Program-made: the position numbers and the translations under genes
Part shown: positions 57,012-64,000 of the stretch, in pieces
Numbering within the stretch: the stretch's first letter is position 1
Layout: every line of letters starts with the position of its first letter
The notes under the pieces: model-generated
Databases searched by the model: none
Told to the model about the DNA's origin: nothing
The model's input: the letters and a program-made list of their open reading frames with translations, nothing else
Source: CAZGAQ01 sp964523405
GTDB taxonomy: Bacteria > Planctomycetota > Phycisphaerae > UBA1845 > Fen-1342
Direction: 5' to 3'
DNA length: 64,000 nucleotides
Assembly: GCA_964523405.1 (NCBI GenBank)
Contig: CAZGAQ010000002.1
Span: 124,001-188,000 of the forward strand

Positions 57012-58394
57012 TCAGAACTCGTATTGGTCCACGCAGCGTCCGCAGATGACGTCGGTATCGGGACAGACCTGCTTGCAGGCCGCGCTGGCGAGCGGCAACG
57101 GACCGGCGAGGGGCACGGGACGCTCGGGGGGCCATGGCGTTCGCACAAGTTCCAGGCCGCTTGGATCGAAGAGGTGGGCCGCGGCGCGAGTCAGCCAAAG
57201 GACATAAACCCGATTCTCGCAGGCACGCGTGCGAACATGTGCGGCGCGTACATCGTCGCCAAAAGCCGCGATGAGGTGGGCACCCTGGAGGGTGGCGCAA
57301 CGGGCTGGGGCAAAGCGGGCGAGCTCGGCGGCCGGGAGCGCCGCGATCCGAACGCCGCCACAAGCGAGCATAGCGTCGCAGGGCCCGGCTAACGCAAGGT
57401 GGTTGGGGGCGCCGGCGGTGGGCGTGTCCAGCGTGTGGGTGGGGAGGCAGAGATCGACCGTCACGAGGTGGGATGGCCAGGTCGGGTTGGTGGGAGAAGA
57501 ACACGCGGCCAACGGCGTGCTCGTCGGGGGGGACGGCGGCCAGAGGACGAGTTGCAGGGCGAGCGCAGGATCGGTCGGTGGGGAATCCGTCGGGGAAGCC
57601 AGCAGCAGGGCGCGCTCCGGCGGCGTAACGGCGGGCGCGGGCGGAGGCGAGAGATCGATGTCGGCCACGGCCAGGGTCGTGGCTCGGGCCGGGCAGGCTG
57701 CGCGGCGAAGTCCGTCTGTGTCGCAGATCAGGCTGGACCCGACGAATTCCGTGTTGCCCTCGGTGCCCCACTTGCTGGCGGCAGCGATGGTGACGCCCAG
57801 CTCCGCGGCGCGCGAGGGGATGAGGAAGTCGGGTTGAGGATTCCACGGCTGGGCGGACGTGCCCGCGTTGACCCAGGCGGTGGGCTGGACGAGGAGCTGG
57901 GCACCGCGGGCCACGAGCGTGGCGGGAATCTCGGGGAGGCGGGCGTCGGCGCAGATCATGACGCCGATGCGCCCCAGGGGCGTGGCACAGACCGCGAGGG
58001 TGTCGCCGGGAGTGAAATAGTCGTGGTCGAAGTCCCACAGGAAGCACTTGCGGTGCGTGAGCAGGATGTCCCCCTGGGGGGCGATGAGGCTCGCGGCGTT
58101 GTAGAGCGCCGCGCCCCGCTCTTCGACATAGCCGGCGCAGATGTAGAGCCCCAGTGCGCGGGCGCGGCCCGCCAGGTGCGTGAGGAAGTCGGCCGGGGCG
58201 GGCAGGCCCGCGGCGCGGGCGGCGGCGTAAGCGGCGCGGCTGGTCAGGGCGTATGCCGGCCAGGCGCATTCGGGGAAGACGACGAGGTCGGCGTTGGCGC
58301 GGTGCGCATCGTCCAGGAGCGTGTCAAGCAGACTCAGGGTCGCGCGCCACGCGGCCGAGTGTGCGCCAGGCGTCTGGGCAATGGCGATGCGCAT
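57012..58394 (-). CDS. Carbon-nitrogen hydrolase (nitrilase family) with C-terminal Cys cluster
   Basis: The 460-residue protein has the nitrilase catalytic triad in the first 270 residues: E42 (PECAWP), K116 (HRKCFLWDF) and C148 (MICADARLPE). A C-terminal extension of about 190 residues follows, ending with C440, C444, C451 and C454 (C-x3-C-x6-C-x2-C), a likely metal-binding knuckle. Plain nitrilases end near 280-300, so the extension is added function. The reaction (amide or nitrile hydrolysis) cannot be set further. It is convergent with the GspE/PilB gene and follows the TPR lipoprotein gene (42 bases apart) on the minus strand. Confidence 0.85.
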   Translation of the reverse strand: MRIAIAQTPGAHSAAWRATLSLLDTLLDDAHRANADLVVFPECAWPAYALTSRAAYAAARAAGLPAPADFLTHLAGRARALGLYICAGYVEERGAALYNAASLIAPQGDILLTHRKCFLWDFDHDYFTPGDTLAVCATPLGRIGVMICADARLPEIPATLVARGAQLLVQPTAWVNAGTSAQPWNPQPDFLIPSRAAELGVTIAAASKWGTEGNTEFVGSSLICDTDGLRRAACPARATTLAVADIDLSPPPAPAVTPPERALLLASPTDSPPTDPALALQLVLWPPSPPTSTPLAACSSPTNPTWPSHLVTVDLCLPTHTLDTPTAGAPNHLALAGPCDAMLACGGVRIAALPAAELARFAPARCATLQGAHLIAAFGDDVRAAHVRTRACENRVYVLWLTRAAAHLFDPSGLELVRTPWPPERPVPLAGPLPLASAACKQVCPDTDVICGRCVDQYEF

Positions 58395-58436
58395 CGCGGC
58401 ACCCCGGCAATCAGCGGACTCGTCGCGCGTGGGCCG

Positions 58437-60293
58437 CTACTCTTCGTGGTACGGCTTGTTGGCCCAGTAGAGCTGCTGGCGCGCCTTGTAGCGCTGGACG
58501 GTCTCCACGATCGGCTGGGCCTGATCGGCCGGGACGCGCGCGTTCATGAGCAGGCGGATGGCCTCGGCGATAGCCTGCCGGGCGTCGTCGAAGCGTCCGA
58601 CCTCAGCGTAGGCGGCGGCAAGCGTATCGAGCGTCGTGGCGTCGGTGCGGCGGGTTGCGGCGACGGCCTTCTCGGCGAGTGTGACCGCTTCGGCTCCGCG
58701 GCGCTGGGTGCTCTCGGGTGAAGTGGCGAGGAGCCACGCGAGCGTGTTCTGCAGGCCGAGCGCGCCGGGGCGGAGGCGCAAGCCGTCGCGCAGGGTTCGT
58801 TCGGCGGCGGCGTAGTCGCGCTTGGAAAGGTGGTACTCGGCGAGTCGCTCGCGCGTGGAGGTGTGCCCCGGCTCGCGGCGGAGTACCTCGGTCCAGGCCT
58901 GCACGGCTCCCGGCAGGTCATTGGCGGCGACCAGCGCGAGGCCGAGCTGGTAGCGGGCACCGACGTGGGTCGGGCGCAGCTCGAGGGCGCGGCGCAGGGC
59001 GCCCTGCGCGGCGGCGTTGTCCCCCAAGCCGGAGAGGAGCAAGGCTACCCGATATTGGACGTCGGCGTCGGCGGGGGCGAGCGAGAGGGCCTGGCGCAGG
59101 ACGGGGACGGCGTCCGCGGGGCGCCGCTGCTGGCGGCGAATCCGGCAGAGGCAGTCGAGAACATCGTCATCGGTCGGATGGGCGGTCAGGAGCGCTTGCA
59201 GAAAGGGTTCCGCCTCCGGGTCCTGCCCAAAGGCCAGCGCCAGCGCCAGGTTGGCCTGGGTGGGCACCGAATTGGGATCGTCCTGCAGGGCAGCCCGCAG
59301 CTCCTTGGCGGCCTCCGGGTACTTGCCCTTATTGAAGTAGAGCAGGCCGAACAGACTACGGCTAGCCGCGGCATTGACGTCGCGCGCGACCTTGAGCTGC
59401 TTTTCGGCCAAGTCGAAGTCCCGCTGATCCAGGGCGCTCCTGGCCTGTTCGAGCAAGGTGGGCAGATGCAGACCGACGAGCAGGAGCCCAGCCTCCAGCG
59501 GGTCGCTGGGGATGAGCTGGTCGCTGGTCCCGACGACGGCCTGGTGTTCGGCCGCCTCGGCGGTCTTGCCCTGGGCGGTCAGGAGCTCGGCCAGGGCGAC
59601 GTGTGCGGGACCATACCGCGACGTGCATTCGAGCGCCTGGCGGAAGTACTCGGCTGCCTGTTCGTTCTTGCCGGCGGCGCGGGCCAGTTGGCCGAGGCCG
59701 TAATAGGCAGTGGGATGCTCGGGGCTCGCGCTGACGACGGATTGGAACAGGTCGGTGGCACGCTTGGCGTCCTTGGGCACGAGCAGGAGGGCCAGGCGCA
59801 GGATGGCGGGGCGGTAGGGCTCCTTGGCGACGACGTCGGAAGTGCGGGTACTGGGGGGGAGCGTCGCGGCTTTGTCGTAGGCGCGCAGCGCCGCGGGGAT
59901 ATCGCCGGCGGCCTCGGCCGCGCGGGCGAGGTAGTACCACGGCTCGCCGTATTCCGGCTTGAGCGCGGCGAGATGCTGGAAGCAGGTCATAGCGGGGGTG
60001 GGGAGGCCATTGGCGTAGCAGAGCGCACCCAGCTCAAGCGTCTTGTCGGCGTCCTCGGGATTCCGACGGAGAACCGTGCGGGCCGCGCCGATCTTGGTCT
60101 GTACGGCAAAGGGCAATCGCGCCGTGTCGATGTCCGGGGGCGTGAAGGCGGCAGCCGCGGAAGGGGCGCCGGAGGCCGATCGGCCGGGGGACGCGGCGGG
60201 TTGCGAGCTTGCGCCGCTCGGACTGCGCTCGCAGCCAGTCAGAAGTCCAACGGTGAGGGGAATCAGCCACGCGAGGTACAGCGAGTGCTTCAT
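58437..60293 (-). CDS. TPR-repeat lipoprotein
   Basis: The 618-residue protein begins with a lipoprotein signal (LLTGC, C21), then about twelve tetratricopeptide-type helix pairs spread between residues 80 and 580. Recognisable ones are EYGEPWYYLARAAEAAGDIPAAL, ALRAYDKAA, HPTAYYGLGQLARAAGKNEQA and the later AYAEVGRFDDARQAIAE. TPR domains scaffold protein complexes, so it likely recruits partners on the periplasmic side. ATG 60293 is chosen for the lipoprotein signal. The longer in-frame extension upstream is rejected because it runs through low-complexity sequence. Confidence 0.78.
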   Translation of the reverse strand: MKHSLYLAWLIPLTVGLLTGCERSPSGASSQPAASPGRSASGAPSAAAAFTPPDIDTARLPFAVQTKIGAARTVLRRNPEDADKTLELGALCYANGLPTPAMTCFQHLAALKPEYGEPWYYLARAAEAAGDIPAALRAYDKAATLPPSTRTSDVVAKEPYRPAILRLALLLVPKDAKRATDLFQSVVSASPEHPTAYYGLGQLARAAGKNEQAAEYFRQALECTSRYGPAHVALAELLTAQGKTAEAAEHQAVVGTSDQLIPSDPLEAGLLLVGLHLPTLLEQARSALDQRDFDLAEKQLKVARDVNAAASRSLFGLLYFNKGKYPEAAKELRAALQDDPNSVPTQANLALALAFGQDPEAEPFLQALLTAHPTDDDVLDCLCRIRRQQRRPADAVPVLRQALSLAPADADVQYRVALLLSGLGDNAAAQGALRRALELRPTHVGARYQLGLALVAANDLPGAVQAWTEVLRREPGHTSTRERLAEYHLSKRDYAAAERTLRDGLRLRPGALGLQNTLAWLLATSPESTQRRGAEAVTLAEKAVAATRRTDATTLDTLAAAYAEVGRFDDARQAIAEAIRLLMNARVPADQAQPIVETVQRYKARQQLYWANKPYHEE

Positions 60294-60507
60294 GGGCCTG
60301 AATCTCCGAGCGCAGCAGCGCTGGCGCGGCACATCGCACCCCGGGCACCCGACGCGCTGATGCCAGGAGCCACTCTGGGGTGCGGGGGCGAACCGGCGAA
60401 AAACGTAGCATACCGCGCGGCTGGCAGCCGCTCCAAGACCAACCGGCCAGGAAGTGGCACCCCACCGGCGTGGCGTGGCGTGCCATGCGGAAGCCGGAGG
60501 GTCATCG

Positions 60508-63021
60508 TCAGACCAGTCCGTAGCGTTTACGCAGGACCCATTCGGTTCCGAGCAACACCACGGCCCAGGCGAGCAGACCCCACGGGTCTTCCTCGACGAG
60601 ACCGTAGCGGACGGGCAGCGCCAGCCGGGTGCGCTGATCGCGCGCGGCGAGGTCCGCGAGCGCGGCCGGCAGGTCCGCCAGCTCCACATAGCGCCCGCCC
60701 GAGGCCGTGGTCCGGTCCGCGGCGGCCCGCAGGAGGCCGAGGTTGGCGGTCGGGGGCCGGCGCTCCAGATCCTGGGCCTCGATGGCGAAGCGGGTGCGGG
60801 CGGTGAACTCGTTGGCCCCGTGGGTCTCCGGTGACGAGTCCGGCTGGTCGTCGCCCGGAGCGAGTCGGAGGGTGAACTCGAGTTCGTATTCCCCGACTCC
60901 CAGACGGGCATCGGCCTGTTCCGTGAGCTCAGCGGTCCATTCCGCGCCGGTGGGAGTGAGAGGGACCGGGTACGCGGCCTCGTTCGGGTCAGACGATGCG
61001 CCACGGCGCAAGCGCAGCTCGGCGAGCGCGGCGCGCTTTCCCGCCGGCGCGCCCGCGATCTCCAGGCCGCTCAGGCCCGCGCGGATGCGCACCCGCCGCT
61101 CGCCGCTGGCGAGCGCGGCGGCCGGATAGGTCGGCTGATCCGTGGTGATCCAAGCGCTGGGCCGGCGATTGGCGAGCCACAGGGCGAGTTGGGTCCAGAG
61201 GCGGCGGTGCAGCTCCAGACCGGCATCCGAAAGCAACGCCCACGGCCAAGTGCTCTCCCAGGCGGCCACCACGCAGCGGCCCCGGCCGACCTCCTGGGCT
61301 GCCAGCAGCGGATGGTCGTCCTGGTCGCGCGCGAGAACGGTCGCAGCGGGCTTGGGCGGACCGAGGGCGGCCACGCCAGAGAGGGCGGGCAGGTCGGTCC
61401 AGGGGGTGGGTTGTGTCGTCGGGGGATGGTTCGGCTCGCCGGCGGCGCGCGCGCCTGCGAGGGCGAGGAGCGGATGTCGCAGACCCGCCTCCGTGGGCCG
61501 AAAGAAGCACTCGCCGGTGTAGCCGTAGGGGCTGGTGGAGAGCTCGGTCGGACAGAGCGTCGTCAGCGGGCTTTGTTCGAGGGGGCCGTTGAGGGCGTCG
61601 CGTCCGCCGGCGAGAAGCAGGCCTACGCCGCGCGCGGTGACGGCCTGCGCCAGGGCGTGCAGGGCTGACTCCGAGAGCTTGTGGGTGCCGCGACCAAGGA
61701 CCACGACATCGAACCCGGCAAACAGGTCGTAGGGGAGGGCGGGCAGGTCGTGGCCGGCGGCGGCCAGCGTTTGGCGTGTGACTTCGAAGCGGTCGTCTTG
61801 CCGCCAAACGCGGACGGTGAACGCGGACTCGGGGTGCGGGACGCGCTCGAGGTACAGGACGCGAACGCGGTCGGCGACGACGTCGACAAGGGCCGCAGTG
61901 GTGAAGTGGTGTCCACCGAGCGCGTCCGGCAGGGTGACCCGCGCGAGGAGGCGATGCACGCCGGGAGCCGGCGGCACCACCTGGAACGTCGTTTCGAGCG
62001 TCTGGGTGGATTGCTCGGCAGAGAGGTCCCGCGTGCCGGCGATTTCGTCATCCCAGAGCAGGGCGATGGCAACGGTTTGCCCGCGACAACCCTGCGCGCG
62101 GGCGGCAACCCGCACGGGCAGAACGTCGCGCAGGCCAACCCGCGGCGGAACAGCCAGCGGCTCCAGCTCGATCAGCGGCGTGCGACCGGCCTCGGGTCCA
62201 ACGCCGACCGCCAGCAGGGCGGTGTGGTGGGCTGCGAGTTCATCGGCGGCGCGTCGGACAGCGCCGGCGTCGGCCGCATTCTCGGCGCCGTCGCTGAGCA
62301 CGATGACGGTGGGGGCCGGGCGGCCGCGTGCGGAACGCATCTCCGCCGCCTCGCGCAGTGCGGCCGCCAAAGCCGTGAGCGGCTCGGTGGGGACGACCTC
62401 CCAGGTGTCGGTGGCGGTGGCGCGCGCGCCGATGCGGCGCAGGCGTAGATCGTAGAGCTGGGCCAGGCGGGCCCGCGTGTCCTTAGCGTCGGCCAGGGCG
62501 GCATTGGCACGCTGGGCACGGGTGAGCTCGCCGGCGGGCTCGTCGCTCAGGTCCATGGACACGGAGGCATCGAGGAGTACGGGCAGGACCGGTTTGTCCC
62601 AGGAGACGACGGTACGTTCGCAAGCGGGGCGACCAAGGAAGATCAGGAGGAGGGCCCACAGGCAGGTTCGCAGAGCGACGAGGAGCCGACGGCGCCGGGG
62701 CGCAACGTCCGCACGGCGGTACAGCGCGTGGATGAGGACGCCGCCAACGCCCAGCGTGAGCAGTGCGAGCAGGATGTGGCCGGTGGGGTCAGTGCTCCAG
62801 GCCAGGAGGATGCCGAGCAACAGCAGCGTGGCGTCCAGCGCGGCGCGCACCGCAGGATGCAAGCGTGCGGTCGGGGAGCCCGGTGACGGCGAAGCCGGGG
62901 CGGATGCGGGGGACGGGTGCCGCCGCGCTGGCAGGCGACCGGCGGCGAGGGTGAGCAGCGCGAGCCCGAGGGCCAGCACCAGTCCGAACGGCTGCGTCAG
63001 CAAGAGGGTTGCGAGAGCCAC
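60508..63021 (-). CDS. VWA-domain membrane protein of unknown function
   Basis: The 837-residue protein has several N-terminal helices (about 5-28, 48-62, 68-88, 100-118). A von Willebrand A-like domain follows (about 130-260) with the MIDAS start VLLDASVSMDLSD and the APTVIVLSDGAEN strand. It continues with several beta-rich segments and a glutamine-amidotransferase-like part (FDVVVLGRGTHKLS, GVGLLLAGGRDAL at about 440-480), then a last C-terminal helix. This BatA-like layout (aerotolerance/VWA membrane proteins) is common in planctomycetes; the function is unknown. The start is a GTG at 63021. It is on the same strand as the TPR lipoprotein gene after it (about 210 bases between). Confidence 0.75.
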   Translation of the reverse strand: MALATLLLTQPFGLVLALGLALLTLAAGRLPARRHPSPASAPASPSPGSPTARLHPAVRAALDATLLLLGILLAWSTDPTGHILLALLTLGVGGVLIHALYRRADVAPRRRRLLVALRTCLWALLLIFLGRPACERTVVSWDKPVLPVLLDASVSMDLSDEPAGELTRAQRANAALADAKDTRARLAQLYDLRLRRIGARATATDTWEVVPTEPLTALAAALREAAEMRSARGRPAPTVIVLSDGAENAADAGAVRRAADELAAHHTALLAVGVGPEAGRTPLIELEPLAVPPRVGLRDVLPVRVAARAQGCRGQTVAIALLWDDEIAGTRDLSAEQSTQTLETTFQVVPPAPGVHRLLARVTLPDALGGHHFTTAALVDVVADRVRVLYLERVPHPESAFTVRVWRQDDRFEVTRQTLAAAGHDLPALPYDLFAGFDVVVLGRGTHKLSESALHALAQAVTARGVGLLLAGGRDALNGPLEQSPLTTLCPTELSTSPYGYTGECFFRPTEAGLRHPLLALAGARAAGEPNHPPTTQPTPWTDLPALSGVAALGPPKPAATVLARDQDDHPLLAAQEVGRGRCVVAAWESTWPWALLSDAGLELHRRLWTQLALWLANRRPSAWITTDQPTYPAAALASGERRVRIRAGLSGLEIAGAPAGKRAALAELRLRRGASSDPNEAAYPVPLTPTGAEWTAELTEQADARLGVGEYELEFTLRLAPGDDQPDSSPETHGANEFTARTRFAIEAQDLERRPPTANLGLLRAAADRTTASGGRYVELADLPAALADLAARDQRTRLALPVRYGLVEEDPWGLLAWAVVLLGTEWVLRKRYGLV

Positions 63022-63063
63022 GCGGGGCAGGATACTCGACGCGGCGCGGACGGTGAAACAGCG

Positions 63064-63534
63064 TTAGTCCGTCACAAAGTCTTTGGCGGGGCTCTTCACG
63101 ACCAGAACCGGGCAGGGTGCGTGCTGCACAATGCGTTCCGCGGTGCTGCCGATCAGGACGTGGCGCAGGCCTGTGCGCCCGTGCGTTGCCACGACGATCA
63201 GATCAATGGCGGTGCGCTCGGCATAGCCGCAGATCGTGGTCCAGGAGGTACCGAGGATCACCTTGGTGACGACCGGGAGGCCGGGGAATTGGGCCGCGAC
63301 GAGTTCCGTGAGTCGCGTGTGCGCCGCGGCCAGCAGCTCGTCCTCGACGACGCCGAGCGGCGGATCGGCGGGGACGGTGACGGAGACGTCCGGGGCGAGC
63401 GGGGGCATGAGGATGTGGACGACATGCAGCTCGGAGCCGAAGAGCTGCTGCAGCCCACGGGCGTAGCGCGCCCCATGCAGCGCGAGGGGGGAAAAGTCGG
63501 TCGGCCAGAGGATGCGCTTGGGGGCTACGGTCAT
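63064..63534 (-). CDS. Universal stress protein (UspA family)
   Basis: The 156-residue single UspA domain has KRILWPTDFSPLA at the start, the central IDLIVVATHGRTGLRHVLIGSTAERIVQHAPCPVLVV with the ATP-binding G-x2-G-x9-G(S/T) pattern, and the family's final VVKS strand. It probably binds ATP and is induced under stress or growth arrest. ATG 63534 has GGAGGTG upstream. A minus-strand TATACT (plus coordinates 63577-63582) lies about 45 bases upstream, but its -35 is weak. It is on the same strand as the VWA gene and 42 bases before it. Confidence 0.87.
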   Translation of the reverse strand: MTVAPKRILWPTDFSPLALHGARYARGLQQLFGSELHVVHILMPPLAPDVSVTVPADPPLGVVEDELLAAAHTRLTELVAAQFPGLPVVTKVILGTSWTTICGYAERTAIDLIVVATHGRTGLRHVLIGSTAERIVQHAPCPVLVVKSPAKDFVTD

Positions 63535-63657
63535 GGCACACCTCCATTGGGGGCGCAACGGCCTGCCACTATGGGAAGTATAGTCCAGAATGCGGGGCGG
63601 AGCCGACCAAGCGGGCAGCGGGAGCGAGGGCGTGGTCAGGTTGGCCGACGCATCCGG

Positions 63658-64000
63658 CTACGCGTCCGGCACGATCGTGGTGCCGTTCTTGCCGGCGAGC
63701 GCCTCGCCCATGTGCTCGATGTCGCAGATCACGACACGGGCGTGAGCGGCGTCGGTGTCGCGCAGGAATTCGATGGCGGCTTCGATCTTCGGCCCCATGG
63801 AGCCGGGCGGGAACTGGCCCTCGGCGAGCCAAGTCCTGGCCTGGCCCACCGTGATGCGTTCGAGGGGGTGCTCTTCGGGCGTCCCGTAGTTGAGGGCGAC
63901 GCGTTCCACGCTCGTCACGATCACGAGTGCCGGGGCGTCGAGGGTGCGCCCGATGATGGCGGCCGTGTGATCCTTGTCGATGACGGCCTCGACGCCGTAA
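63658..64000 (-). CDS. arcC: Carbamate kinase, C-terminal part (cut by window edge)
   Basis: The visible 114 residues match the C-terminal half of carbamate kinase: GVEAVIDKDHTAAIIG, the IVTSVERVALNYGTPEE strand with the Tyr/Asn substrate loop, AEGQFPPGSMGPKIEAAIEF (the conserved GSMGPKxEA motif) and a final GTTIVPD. It makes ATP from carbamoyl phosphate (or the reverse) in arginine or allantoin catabolism. The upstream part, including the N-terminal kinase loop, is outside the window. The frame is open to 64000. Confidence 0.9.
   Translation of the reverse strand, partial: YGVEAVIDKDHTAAIIGRTLDAPALVIVTSVERVALNYGTPEEHPLERITVGQARTWLAEGQFPPGSMGPKIEAAIEFLRDTDAAHARVVICDIEHMGEALAGKNGTTIVPDA

Noticed and set aside
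1..64000. tRNA or rRNA genes
   Set aside because: No cloverleaf with GTTCRA arm or rRNA-like sequence was found by eye; short GGTTCGA-type matches lie inside coding genes and do not fold.

Overview
The window is about 64 kb of high-GC bacterial DNA that most resembles a Planctomycetota chromosome, probably of a Phycisphaerae-like lineage. This is inferred from gene content, not from a marker gene. The pointers are a large secreted protein built of Cys-rich GACC modules and paired dockerin-like repeats, Tat-exported Gfo/Idh/MocA and hydroxypyruvate-isomerase-like proteins, a short GGQ release-factor-like protein, an exported STN-like protein, the futalosine menaquinone genes and boilerplate-like intergenic repeats. 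No rRNA, tRNA, insertion sequence, CRISPR array or prophage was seen.

Layout. 0-3.5 kb: rod-shape pair mrdA-rodA (minus strand). 3.7-6.5 kb: TIM-barrel epimerase, homocysteine methyltransferase family protein, exported hypothetical. 6.5-9.7 kb: MacA-ATPase-FtsX export operon. 10-19 kb: nitrogen-oxide and anaerobic respiration block. It holds a Crp/Fnr regulator divergent from a 2x[4Fe-4S] protein and a short hybrid cluster protein, with an FNR/HcpR-type palindrome between them, then a cupin, nrfH-nrfA, NAD kinase, and an eight-heme membrane cytochrome with one CxxxCH site. 19-22.4 kb: accessory patch, with repeat-rich non-coding DNA around a two-gene AAA ATPase/PIN-like cassette of visibly lower GC. 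22.4-29 kb: two Tat-exported sugar-metabolism-type proteins separated by a 32-bp tandem repeat, the GGQ protein, and the giant secreted protein. 29.4-31.4 kb: mqnC-mqnA. 31.5-38.5 kb: phosphatase-like lipoprotein, DUF155 protein, matrixin lipoprotein, DUF2203, zinc-ribbon membrane protein, NCS2 permease, menG/ubiE. 38.8-41.8 kb: argR-argG-argH with a near-consensus promoter that would make argR almost leaderless. 41.8-50.6 kb: MFS and SIMPL proteins, then a membrane glycosyltransferase/flippase-like operon ending in a PqqD-like/MEMO fusion. 50.7-64 kb: terminator, cytosine-deaminase-like amidohydrolase, pdxJ, DUF2231 protein, exported rubrerythrin, STAS protein, GspE/PilB ATPase, nitrilase with a C-terminal Cys cluster, TPR lipoprotein, VWA membrane protein, universal stress protein, and a carbamate kinase cut by the window edge.

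How it fits together. mqnA, mqnC and menG supply menaquinone, which NrfH would oxidise to drive NrfA reduction of nitrite to ammonium. Hcp, under the nearby Crp/Fnr regulator, would remove NO or hydroxylamine formed on the way. The argRGH operon and the carbamate kinase at the edge belong to arginine/carbamoyl nitrogen metabolism, although they are not adjacent. The most unusual items are the AAA-PIN cassette, the repeat families around it, the regulator/palindrome/Hcp arrangement and the PqqD-MEMO fusion.
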